NCBI GenBank assembly: GCA_032158125.1
Contig: JASKOT010000021.1
Location: 1 to 64,000, forward strand
Length of the DNA: 64,000 nucleotides
Source: Papiliotrema nemorosa
Taxonomy: Eukaryota; Basidiomycota; Tremellomycetes; Tremellales; Rhynchogastremaceae
Direction of reading: 5' to 3'
Positions within the stretch are counted from its first letter, which is position 1, and every line of letters starts with the position of its first letter. Made by a program: the position numbers and the translations under genes. The notes beneath the pieces were generated by a model. It was not told the origin of the DNA and made no database searches. It saw only the letters and a program-made list of their open reading frames with translations. Below, piece after piece: positions 1-11,247 of the stretch.

Positions 1-13
1 GCCCGCCCCCCCG

Positions 14-66
<53 letters not shown>
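1..66. repeat. Cytosine homopolymer at the left edge
   Basis: The first 66 bases are almost pure C, interrupted by a few G. There is no TAA or TTAGGG-like unit, so this is not a recognisable telomere of the kind known from Tremellomycetes. The likeliest reading is a contig end or a sequencing/assembly homopolymer artefact. Confidence 0.85.
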
Positions 67-67
<1 letters not shown>

Positions 68-589
68 CCCACGCTGGATTTCAACCTGTGAGGGGGGGAG
101 TGCGCAGCGTCATTATAGACCCCCCCTCCTCGACACGGAAGCAAATCGTAATGCGGCATTAGGATACTGATTTGGGATCGATTACAATCCCGTTAGCGCA
201 TGAGCTAAAGCTCACTCCACTCAAAACCACACCCACCGGCAATCACCCGGCAAGGGCGGTAACTGACTCCTACCTGCGGAATGCTCCTGACACCTGTGTC
301 AACCGACTGCGAGATGCATGCATGGTTCGTCATTAGGGGGGAGGTAAAAGTACGGTCTCGCGGGGTCAGTCGGGACTGATAGATCTGGATGACTTTTTTG
401 CCACTTTGGGTAAATTCGACTGCCAACTTGAAACATCCCCAAGTCTAAATCGAGTGATAAGGATTTCTCCAAAATTGACCTCGAAACGTAACATTCTCGA
501 GACGGTCGACCACATCCGAGCAGACCTCACCAATTGTTGTAGGCATGTGAAATCTCCCATCAGACGGCCAGACCGAATGTACCGAGAGG
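67..589. other. 5' flank of the DHA1 transporter gene
   Basis: About 520 bases lie between the C tract and the first start codon. Short open frames on both strands overlap one another and show no recognisable protein. I read this as the promoter and 5' leader of the downstream transporter. Confidence 0.5.
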
Positions 590-2172
590 ATGACTGCTCA
601 ATCCTCGCCGCATGATGCAAACTCGCAGTATCCACCCACGCCTCAGGCTGCTCCGTCTACTTGTTCCCCCTCACCTGTCCCAGTCACTGAGCCCTATTCG
701 GCTTTCTCGAAACGACAGCGGATATTCTTGATCTTTATCGCATCCCTCTCGGCCACATTTAGCGGTTTCGCATCAAACATCTATTTCCCGGCGATCCCGA
801 CTATCGCTCAAGCTCTCGACACTTCAGTGACGAACATCAATCTGACCGTGACGTCTTATATGGTTTTCCAAGCTATTACACCTACGTTCTGGGGGCAAGT
901 GAACTGTCTCGATATTAAATATGTACACTGATGTTCAGCGCATTGTCGGATGTATACGGAAGACGAATCACGTTGATTTGTACATTCACCATCTTCCTCG
1001 GGGCGTGTATTGGTCTAGCCCTCACACGGCATTTTTACGAACTCATCATTCTTCGATGTCTCCAAAGTACCGGAAGCGCAAGTACAATTGCGATCGGCGC
1101 GGGGATCATTGGCGATGTCACGACGAGGGAGGAGAGAGGTGGAATCATGGGTGTTTTCCAAACGGGTTTGCTATTACCGCTAGGTCAGCTTCACCTATGG
1201 CGAATCGGCTCAAACTGACGCATAGCTATCGGCCCGGTCCTTGGGGGTGTATTTGCGCAGACTCTTGGGTGGAGAGCGATCTTTTGGTTCTTGGTCATTT
1301 ACGCCGCGCTCTTCCTCGTTTTACTCGTCATCTGTCTGCCAGAGACACTCCGCTCGATAGTCGGCAACGGGACGCAGCCTCCTCCACGACTATCAAAGGC
1401 GCCCCTAGACCGCCTGACAGCTCCGCACCGCATCGAAGCCCCTCCAAAGTCCATAGAGGGGGCAGAGAACAAGGTACATATCGATTTCCTCGCGCCAATT
1501 CGGATACTTTTCTTTCCCGAAGTATTCATCACCCTCTTCTTCTTATCAATCCACTATGCCACATGGCAAATGACACTCACGGCTCAATCATCTCTCTTCG
1601 CTTCGACATACCGTATCTCCGAGCTGGACATCGGGTTGACATTCATCGCTAATGGACTCGGATGCATGTTGGGGACTCTTACCACTGGAAAGATCCTCGA
1701 TCGGGATTATGCCCGAATCAAGTCTACCCACAATGGTGATTGTTCCGAATTCCCCATTGAACAAGCCCGTTTGAGGACTGTATGGCTTTGGTCCCCTTTT
1801 CAATGGTTTGCAGTCCTTCTCTTCGGCTGGACACTCGATAAAGGACTGCACATCTCAGCACCCATCATTGCTTCATTCGTATTGGCTTGGTCGGCCATGT
1901 CGGCACAATCAGTCATAACGACCTATCTAGTCGACATCTTCCCTAAAAAGAGCGCATCGGCCACTGCAGCGTTGAACCTTGCCAGATGTCTCGTCGGCGC
2001 CGGAGCGACAGCTTCGGTAGAACCTACCATTCAACGAATTGGAGTCGGATGGACGTTTACACTCTGGACGGGTCTTATGATTCTCTCCTTAGGACTGGTG
2101 GCCGTGCAGATGAAATATGGCGGGACATGGAGACGCAGAAGGGAAACTCGGGAAGCGACAATGAAGACGTAG
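590..2172 (+). CDS. MFS drug:H+ antiporter, DHA1 family (Aqr1/Qdr/Dtr1-like)
   Basis: Predicted plasma-membrane proton antiporter for small molecules or drugs. Three exons (590-894, 939-1183, 1226-2172) join in frame to 498 residues. After a Pro/Ser-rich cytosolic N-terminus the first helix carries the motif SGFASNIYFPAIPTIA, typical of fungal DHA1 proteins. The second exon gives FWGALSDVYGRR, the MFS signature loop between helices 2 and 3, created exactly across the first splice junction. Exon 3 supplies the GWRAIFWF segment, a central cytosolic loop, and the remaining helices. The first intron (895-938) only restores the signature with a GC donor (GCAAGT) and a CAG acceptor; a GT donor three bases later puts the downstream exon out of frame. 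Length and layout match the 12-helix DHA1 family. Substrate cannot be read from sequence. Confidence 0.9.
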
Positions 2173-2588
2173 ATACGGTCGTTCTGCTACACGTCAAAAT
2201 ACCTCCAAGAGCATAGGCTCGCACGCTCTTAGCGAAAGGCATAATCTCGCAAAACGGACCCTTGCGTGCGGAGGACGCTTCCGGTACGCCGGGGCTCACA
2301 CGCAGCCTCGAGGGAACTCGCGAGCGCTAGCATCATGACATGACATACGGTATCGCTCCATTCAGCCCGTCGCAGATTCACTTTCGAGGCCAACCGATTT
2401 CCGTCAGCCTCTCAACGCGGAACGATATTTTAGCCAAGAACCGTCCCAGATGCGGATCGGCAGTCAACATAGGGGTGCGCCCCAGCGATTCGAGCGGAAT
2501 GCAATCGTTGTCTGTCATGTCACATGCTTTGTTGCGCTGAGAAACAATTGATGCATTGTAGAGCATTACTAGACTCCAAGACAGGCTC
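2173..2588. other. Convergent intergenic region
   Basis: This 416-base gap separates the 3' ends of the antiporter and the ABC transporter genes. Nothing beyond the two 3' untranslated regions is apparent; short frames here show no protein-like composition. Confidence 0.5.
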
Positions 2589-5500
2589 TTACCCCTCCAT
2601 GGCCTGAACGAGTTTTGCAAAGTAGCTATCCGGATTGCTCTTTAGCTTTTCTGGTGAATCATACTCTATCAATTTCCCTTTGCCCAACACTAGAATCTTG
2701 TCGTAATCCATGACTGTCGCCAAACGATGCGCGACCGTCAAGACTGTCGTTGTATCTGGCAGATCTCTGATGGATTGCTGAATCAACGCGTCCGTCTCGA
2801 AATCTACCGAAGCGGTGGCTTCGTCCAGAATCAACACTTTACTCTGTCGGACTAAGGCTCGAGCCAGAGCGACAAGTTGACGTTGACCTTGCGACAAGTT
2901 TCCACCACCTGCAGCAATCTGGAAATCAAGAGTGAGACGTTGAGGCGTCGCTGTCCCACTTTCCGCACGTCGCACGGCCCCAAGGCCTGATCGTTGCAGA
3001 GCATCATTCAAGACCGCATCGTCGTGATCTCCGAATGGATCGAGGTTGAACCGCAAGCTCCCCGACAGAAGGATAGGGTCTTGAGGGATGATAGTGACTT
3101 GCGATCGCAAGGCGTGCAGATTGACATTCTCGGTTCGTCGGCCATCGATAATGACACTTCCAGTGGTTGGCAGCATTCGTAAAATGGCCAATGCCAAAGT
3201 CGACTTGCCGCTTCCAGTCCTGCCGACGATTCCAACCTTTTGACCGCTTTCAATTTTGACCTCTAGGTTGTCCAACACGGTCGGTCCGTCTGCAGAGTAC
3301 TTTGCCGACAACCTATCCAGCACAATCTCACCCGATGTAGGCCATGCAGCTGGAGGCTCCTTCGAAGGAACCGAAACCGGCTCTTGGTCGATCACAAGGT
3401 AATCTTCGATACGCTCCACCGCATTGCCCTGTACCTCCATATCGTTAAGCATCCGCACCCACCACAAGATCATCGAGGAGAATGAAACGGCCTGTGACAA
3501 GGCGAAACCGGCGGCCGAAGCATCCAGCTTGATTCCGTAAATGAGGAAAGCCGCGAGAACCGCTGCGAAGAGTCCACCCAACATATCGATACGGATGGTG
3601 ACCCATCGATTCAGGTTGTAGAATGCTCGAGCGGCACGCGTGTACTTGTCGGCCCGCAGTTGTGCTTCCCGTCGCATCTTGTCTTGCGCTCCGTAGGCTC
3701 GGATAGATACGATACCGTTTACCGCGGCGGAAAAGTGTGAGAACAGCGGACTCTTGGCGTTGGACATTTCTCGCTTGACACTGAGCTGACCATGAATGTA
3801 CAGTTCACCGATACCCGCTCCTAGCGCACCAATGACGACAGCCGGCAGCGTAAAGAATGGGACCAGAATGACGACAGTGAAGAACTTGATGATCAGCGCC
3901 AATGATGTCTCGGTGACCTGGGCAAAGGTGTCGGTAAAGTTCCCGTCGATCGACTTCATGTCCTTTGTAAATCGACTGATTATCCGTCCGACGGGCGTCG
4001 AGTCGAGGAACCGAGTGTATGCACCAAATATCGATGCGACGAGCTTTTTGTGTACCTCTCGAGAAGCCTTGACTGCGCCGAAGTAGTAGAGAATCCACGA
4101 AGCCGTAATCAGAACCAAACCCACCACAGTCCATACGACGTATAATCCCAGGAAATACGGGATTGATACCTCGCCGGGGACATCATAAGCCTTGGCCCAT
4201 CGACCCAGCCAGTAATTCTGGAATGCGTTCAATGCTTGACCGACGAACATCATGCCAAAGTAGAGGAACCAGAACATCGGACCGCCGAAGTTGCTGAAGA
4301 AGGAGAATAAAGCCCGTCGCGAAATTCGTCCCTCACTCTTCTCTTCTTCCTTGATGAGCTTGTTTGCAACATCTTTCGTCTTGTCTGCTTGCTCCGGAGC
4401 CATGAGATCCTCTGCTTTTTGCTCCCTGGGCATATCTTCAGCCTTTGGCTCTTCGTGCTCCTCCTCTGCCTCAGCCGCCTCAACTTCCTCTTCGCAGATA
4501 GGACCGGCTGATCGGATTGTGCCATTCTCGTGGAATCGTACGAGATAGTCGGCGATCGGCGCAACAAGTCCGACGTGGTGTGTCTGAATGATTAGCTTGG
4601 GTATTAGGGAGGACGAGCCTAGCTTACAATCAACAGGACCGTCCGGTCTTTCATTAGATCGCCCTTGAACAGGTTCTCAATGATCCACCGCGATGTCAGT
4701 GTGTCAAGCGCAGAGAAGATGTCTGCAAGTCAGAACCAAATACCGCATAATGACCTACCATCAAGTAGGACGACTTCTGTCTTGCAGTACACCGCACGCG
4801 CGAGGGTGATTCGAGCTTTTTGACTAGTCGTCAACATGCAACCATCGAAAAAGCAACGGTTTTCACTTACCCACCGGAGAGGGTGATACCTTTCTCACCA
4901 ATCTCGGTCTCATCTCCGTCATCAAAGAGTTTGAGATCCGTCTCGAGCGCGCAGGCCTTGATCACATTCTGATATCTTTCCGCATCGTAAGGTTCGCCAA
5001 AGATGATGTTCCTCTTGATGCTCTCGGACATGCACCAACTCTCTTGCGCGGCGTAACTGACGCCACCATCTCGAGGGAGGTGGTAGAAAGAGTCGGCGTT
5101 GGGGACCAGATGCAACTCGCCGACCAATGCCTGAACATTAGCCTCCTGCGTCTCCATCAATGCGAGACGATCTCACCTTGAGTAGTGATGATTTCCCGCT
5201 ACCAGTGGGACCTGCAATGAGGTTGATCTTGCCCTTGACAAAGGTGATATCCGGTATTCGAAGCTTGAAGTCGGGAGTTGTATCTCCGACAGCGGAACCC
5301 CAAGTGAACAGCGCATTCTTGATTCGAATTAGACCTTGTTCCTGAGCTTCGATATGAGCGGGATTGACGGGTCGAGCTTGATAGCCTTCCGCAAATTCAT
5401 CAATCATCTCGGTCTGCTCGTTAGCAACATGCAAACCACTAGAATGCCGACTGACCTCGTGCAAGAAGGTATTGAGTCGACCAACCGAGACAAAAGCCGT

Positions 5501-8225
5501 CACAAAACCGTTGATCTGTAATGAGGTAAAGCTTCGAGTCACCAGGCTCGAGACGTACCATGTACACAACAAGCATAATTTGGTTCTTGAGCAGATCAAA
5601 AATGGCCATACTAGTAAAGACTGTTCGATCAGCGTCTAGACGGGGAGATGTTCGAGCTTTACTGACCCTTCGCAGCTGTAAGCGGCTGCTTTTGTATCAC
5701 CGTGTACACGGCGAATGTGACGGTCATAGTCAATGTCGGCAGGAAGACACCGCAGATGTTGGCTCCGAGCTCGGCCAATCGTCGCTTCCAAATGAGACCG
5801 AGCTCCACCTCTCGTTTGGCGGCAACACGATCTTGAATTCGTGATTCCCAACCGAACATCTTGATCATTCGTAGCTAAAAGTCAGTATGATTACGTTCCT
5901 GCCGAGAATGCAGACCTACAGCCCCGACAGCTACGTGATTAGCGAGGCTCATCTTCAACTATGGAGGGAGACTCACCTTCTGTGATGGAATCGACTCGCA
6001 AGTCCGTCTGTCACATCAGTCTTTCAGTCCAGTGACATCGTTGTCAGACTCACAGCCTTCATTCGCTCCTGCTGGAATCTCGCATTCATCTTTGTGAACA
6101 CATATGGAAGTGGCATCGTTACCGCCATGGTGACCATTCCCACAAGAGAACCTGAAGTTAGCAATGGTCGTACCGAGGCATGTAGAGGGCTCACTCCAGC
6201 TGAGAATCTTGTACAAGAACCAGATGCAGAGGGCGAACTGAATTGGAGTGTACACGAAGACCAGAGGTAAATCTCGACCTATTTGTCAGTGACGTGCGTT
6301 CTCGCATCGCATAGCATACCTTCCACGACTGACTCAACGTCGGCGGCCATGAGGACATTGATCCTTCCCGCCAGTCCTTGACCTTTTGCCTGTGCGGCTT
6401 CCTTATCCGCAGCCTCCTTCTTGTTCGCAGATTTGCCTTTTCCACCATCCGAGCTTGCAACTTCAGTCGTCTCGCCATTTGATGATTCGGCAGTTTCATC
6501 AACATCCTCAACATTGATTCGCGGGCTAGAGTCATTCGCCTGCTCCTCTTTCTTCTCCTCATCCTCGGCCGTGTCCCGCATACGCAATCTAAGGGCATGG
6601 TCGAACATGAGTTGGGTAAGGAGGGACTCGGTCCGAACTAGAGCTCGAGTCATGAGAAAGATGTAATAGTTGACCGCGACGGAAGAAATGGTAGGTCCGA
6701 CAAAGAGTAGAGCAATCCAGACAAATGGCTTCAAGACTGCACCTTTGCCGTCGGCTTGGATATAACTGGTTGTCAGCAGATGTGCGCGAGACGGAAAGCT
6801 GATATATACGCCAAGAGCCGGTTGATCGCCAAGGAGCCCGACAATTCGGTGACCGCCAAAAACAAGCACATTATAGCTGCACATTAGCTGCTGTCACTTC
6901 AAGCTAACCCACAAGTCATGACAGCCTCCACTCGGAAATTGCTGAGCAAGAGGGTTCCCAAATGCCGCTTCTTCCAACCTTTGAGCCTTCGCTTGAGCGG
7001 GTCAAGGTTGGGCACATTATTCTGTCGATAAGCTCGTGCAATTTTTGCGCAGAAACGAGGCCCACCTTGTAAAGAATCTCAGACTTGTCATAATCTGCCA
7101 AAGGTTGCTAAGACAAGTCAGCATATTTCTTACCGACTTTTCAGACTTACCAGGTCATGGTATGGCAGCGATGACACTTTCCAGGCTTTCCACACCAGCG
7201 GAGTCATGAATTCGTAAGACAAGAGTGACAGCCATGAAGCAGTCTGTTCAGGATTAATTTGGTCTGTCGGTGTTGGGTGATTGGGGTCCGCGGGGACGTA
7301 TGTTCTGGGTCGGATCATGGGGATCACCACGGCAACAAAGGTCAACAAGCTAACACGAGCCCAAGTAATGGGATTGTCGAGATCCGTGGGTATCAAGGTG
7401 AAGGTAAGAAGAGGCCATAAGTCTCGGTATGCGTACAGTCCCCAGCCAAGGATGAGGAGGGTGTCCAAGTGACTGATGAGTTTGCGTCGGAGCGGAGTTG
7501 CGGGTCGAAGGGCGAGCAACGCGAGCGACAGGAGCAAAGTCCAGGTCTTTTCATCAGCCACTGATGATTGCTGATCGGTCTTAAGTCAACTCACGTAGAA
7601 TCCGCATACACCGAATTCTCCCCATTCCAAGCTCGAATAGTCTCCGATTGTCGACTTGTCATGGTGTCCTTTATGCTTGTTCTTCCTGTGCTTCTTCTTC
7701 TTGAGAGCCTCAAAGAGATCCGATGACTGTCTCGCAGCCGGCGACTCTGCCTGAATGGCCGCATATATCGTCAGACCGAGAAGAGCTATCAAGCACAATG
7801 TGCGCAGGATTTCAAGGACAAAGAGCACCGAGCCGTATTCTTTGAATGACCTGACATGCGCTCTGAAGTCTGAGACCAGTCCGCTGGATGGCATAGGTGG
7901 GAGGGGGGAAGGCGGAGCATCGTCGACCTCGTCTTCATCTTCCAAAGCGATAGGTTGATATTTTCTGGAGAAGAGTTGTTTTCGAATCAAACGGTATACC
8001 GGCGGAAGGATGAGCGATAGGAGGAGGATAACAATCGAGAACACCACAAAGATGGGCAAGAAGAACAGTGTATGGTGAAAGAGAAACGGCGCGGGACTGT
8101 TTATCATCAGTCGGGCATCAGATGTTGAGTCAGGCCGAGGAGACTGACTGCTTTTTGAGCTTGGACACCTTGTCCAGGACGTCCATTGTAGGAACCACCG
8201 ACAACACAGCTTGGGCTGCCGCCAT
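2589..8225 (-). CDS. Full-length ABC transporter, MRP/ABCC subfamily (Ybt1/Bpt1/Ycf1 type)
   Basis: ATP-driven exporter, by family expected to move organic anions, conjugates or bile-acid-like compounds at the vacuolar or plasma membrane. The start is the ATG at 8225; the first exon ends near 8154 and joins in frame to a hydrophobic block. Order from the N-terminus: a TMD0-like set of helices, TMD1 containing an acidic, Lys/Glu/Ser-rich insertion of roughly 70 residues (about 6350-6590) just before the GRINVLMAADVE segment, NBD1 with Walker A GPTGSGKSS and signature LSGGQKAR, TMD2, and NBD2 with Walker A GRTGSGKST, signature NLSQGQRQL and Walker B VLILDEATASVD. NBD1 Walker B reads VVLLDDIFSALD, so Asp replaces the catalytic Glu, normal for ABCC proteins. 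At least a dozen short introns interrupt the 5' two thirds, while 2589-about 4565 is one exon. I did not fix every splice site; one junction near 7560-7600 has several possible solutions. Confidence 0.93.
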
Positions 8226-8822
8226 GCTTGTGTCTGTGTTTTGCTGTAGGTCCAACAATGGGAAGTAAAAGGGAGAAAACTTTTGACCAGGCAAGTTGTT
8301 GCTATTCACAGGGCAGAGAAGAGGGGTTTATCTTTTGGAAGCACGCGGTCACAGATAATCGACTCATGCGGGGCCGGAACCGAAGGGGTTTACGTAATAT
8401 AGACAGGCATTCGGATCCGACATTATCCATTCGGGGTTTATGCCTCGAAATGCTTGTCACCGATCGATGTGCCGTCAAGATGTGCAGAGATGAGAGGAAA
8501 AGACATCAAAGAAGTTCAAGAAGTCCAGAAGGGTCTATAGACGGTGTCGCAGTACGAGGCGAGTACTGATCGTCCTGGTTGCAATCGATATCGCGCTAAT
8601 CCGTGGCGGCTGATCAGTCGGCTCGCCACACGAGATAACAACATCCTGTCAACCTGTGCAGCAGCTGGTAGGCTGCATACCAAACCTATGTAAACCTCGT
8701 AATTACTTACCTTCCTGACATCTTTTGGGCGGTTGCGCTTTTTGACTTCTCCGTTCATTGTTCTTCCTGAGCTTGACTTACTCTTTCTTCGATTTCGCTC
8801 TATTCTGATTTTGTGTGCGGAC
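8226..8822. promoter_or_regulatory. Divergent promoter region, ABC transporter / membrane protein
   Basis: About 600 bases lie between two divergent start codons. A minus-strand frame at 8516-8866 overlaps the first exon of the rightward gene and has a basic, low-information composition, so I do not call it. No clear TATA box or repeat was found. Confidence 0.45.
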
Positions 8823-10925
8823 ATGCGCGCGATAGGACTTGGGATAGACTTTATGGCCAGGGACAATGGAGCTTTACCGCTGATGTGAGTCTCATACCTC
8901 CCTCCACTCAGGTCTGACAGCAGTTCACCGCCTCCTACTCCCGCCCGTCAACTCGCTCCCCGCGCACCTCGCTCTTTAGGGATTCGTGGCGGATTTACTT
9001 CCCCAGCACCCAATCTGCCGCGCACAGTATACACCCGAGATCCAGCCACAAATCCCCTCATACCGTTTACCCCTTATTCACCTAAGTTGGAGATCCCTCT
9101 GGTCCAAGCGAACCCTGCAGCCCACTTGCGAGCAATGAAGAAGCGGAGTATAGCTATTCGGAATTTTGGCGCCTCGGCAGAGAACGAAGGTTCTCTTGAA
9201 GGCCTTCATGGAGTGGGTGGACAACCCCATATGCAGGCTGCAGGTAACCAAGACTCGCCTACCGTCGCTGCCAGTCCAACAACAGCAGCCTCACCGGTAC
9301 TGGCTCCCTCCGCAGAAGCACAGCATCATTCAACCTCGCATCCCCTTTTCGCCGCTTCAATAGCATTAGGAGTTATACTAGGCATTTCAGCTCTCAGTCT
9401 ACTCGCTTGGTTGGCATTCACATACCAGCGACGACGTGCTCGGAATGCATTGGAGCTTTCTCCAGATCCCGGCTCGTCTCCTAAATTAGCGGAACATGAA
9501 CTATTTTCCGCCTCCAATGTCGTGGAAAAGGGACTACGACCGCGCTCCTCGTCCATCTCGTCAGAGACTACACTCCGACCTCGGTCTATCATGTCAACTG
9601 GCGGTATCTCGGACGGCAAAAGGGTGAGCTTTATGGACGTTCCTGTACACACCGATCGTATCATCGAACTGCATGATAAGATCTACGGCGCGGAAGCGAT
9701 GGGATCGACAACTAGAGGTCGAACTCGGAGTAGCACGTTATCTGCCATCGAGCGATCTCTCGTCTCTTCTAGACCACCGAGCACTCTGACCATATCCACC
9801 CTAGACCCGATCGAGGAGGAATGTCCTTCGCTACATACCAGATCGCCCGCCGCTTCTCGGAGCCGAGAGGTTGAGACACCTGTTTCTTGTCGACCCATGT
9901 CGACTGCCTCGACAACATCGGCGGGCTCTTCCGGGTATACTACCGCTTCGGCTCGATCTTCCATCTCCGACTTGACCACCATGTCGACCATCTCCTGTCT
10001 CTCCGCTTTTCCACAAACACCTCGAAGCGACCACCGCGTTGTTTCCCCGGACATCGAAACGCCAACTAAGTCCACTCCTCGAAACCGACAGAATCGAGCA
10101 CGAAGTCAGACTGTAGTGAATGTCAAACATGTCGACCACCTGCGCACTGCCGTAGGCAAGACAATGTCTCTTCAGCCCAGTAAACAGGTCGCTTCGGCGC
10201 TACAGCAAATGTCCTTGACTGACAATGCTGCCATCATCTCCGAGCTCATACGAGGCAGAGAAGAGCTCATCTTCTCCACTCATCGGACCGAACCGAGTGA
10301 CACAACATTAGTGGATGAGGAGGACATCACGGAGATGAAGCTCGAGCTTGATGAAATGGAAGAATGTGGAGATGAGACGCTGGTGGAGGAGGATCCTCGT
10401 GAGATGGACCGACCTGAGAATGGTATGAAGAGGGATCTTTACTCCCCCGACTCCAAGCCACTCGTCATGGCCATCGACGACGGAACTCCCACCTCATCAC
10501 CTGTCACACAATCTCGCTCGTTCCCTTCAAAACTGCTCGCTAGACGTCGATCGGAAAAGTTCCGAGGAAAGCCAGTGGAGACGAGACGGTCAGAGGTGAT
10601 CACTGGTGGTTACCTCAAACGGGCATTACGAGCCTTCAGAGGCGAAGACGAGTTACCCACTATGTCTGGCTCCTTTTTCAGCTCCATGATGGGTCCTACC
10701 GTCGGCTCAGGCCATAGACGGGATAGCTCAGACTTGACATCTTCGGGTGCGACGCAAGGCGCCGATTCTACTCACACTCTGGACGATATTCCGTTCGCGC
10801 CAGGATGGGGATATGATCTGCAAAGTGGAGCCGAGTTTGATGCTTACTACATGGACGGCCAGGATAATTTCGCAATCGGATGCGAGTCTGACGATGAGAG
10901 CGATGGCCTACGGCTTGATGGGTAG
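8823..10925 (+). CDS. Single-pass membrane protein with long Ser/Thr-rich cytosolic tail, function unknown
   Basis: I do not recognise this gene. The main exon (from 8912 or 8921 to 10925) encodes a proline-rich N-terminus, one strong transmembrane helix (about 9353-9420, AASIALGVILGISALSLLAW) followed by a basic stop-transfer stretch, then roughly 480 residues rich in Ser, Thr and Arg with acidic patches and an acidic C-terminus (CESDDESDG). No enzymatic motif is visible. The 5' end is inferred: the same frame runs upstream to an acceptor at 8909-8911, and an ATG-led exon (ATG at 8823 or 8853) ends at a GTGAGT donor at 8885. The intron would be only 27 nt, or 36 nt with the next CAG. If that intron is not real, translation would have to begin further downstream. 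Architecture suggests a phosphorylated membrane-anchored regulator or sensor, which is inference only. Confidence 0.7.
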
Positions 10926-11247
10926 CGTCTGTCCGACTCTCAGCTGCCACATATCAGAATCACGAGTCATTAGCTTTGCGATAAGCAGAGAATGTTGGGC
11001 ATTGCCTCAATTCGTATCAGCTGTAGTTGACTCAGGACAGGAGATACTCTCACGTGATACATAATGGATGGTGAGCAGATAAATGATGGTGATATAAGTA
11101 TGTCGATATACGCGTCATAGATGGTGATGTCGGACTTTTGTTGATGGTGAACTTCCTCGCAATGCTGTATGCTCTCCCAACAGCGGGCGTTCCTTGATGG
11201 TGATTCATGAGAAGCTTGTTGGTCGTTGTCGACTTGATCAATGTCGC
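10926..11247. other. Convergent intergenic region with repeated GATGGTGA octamer
   Basis: Between two converging genes. The octamer GATGGTGA occurs five times on the plus strand at 11067, 11085, 11120, 11143 and 11196, irregularly spaced (18, 35, 23 and 53 bases). A CACGTG hexamer is at 11051. No coding frame is convincing. Confidence 0.6.

Noticed and set aside
1..66. Telomere
   Set aside because: No repeated TTAGGG-type unit or its complement; only a homopolymer.
921..1652. A 243-residue frame overlapping the antiporter gene
   Set aside because: It is an out-of-frame reading through two antiporter exons and an intron, with no family signature. The spliced frame reconstructs the MFS motif.
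8516..8866. Minus-strand 116-residue frame
   Set aside because: Basic, low-information sequence that overlaps the first exon of the rightward gene; no domain, no intron context.
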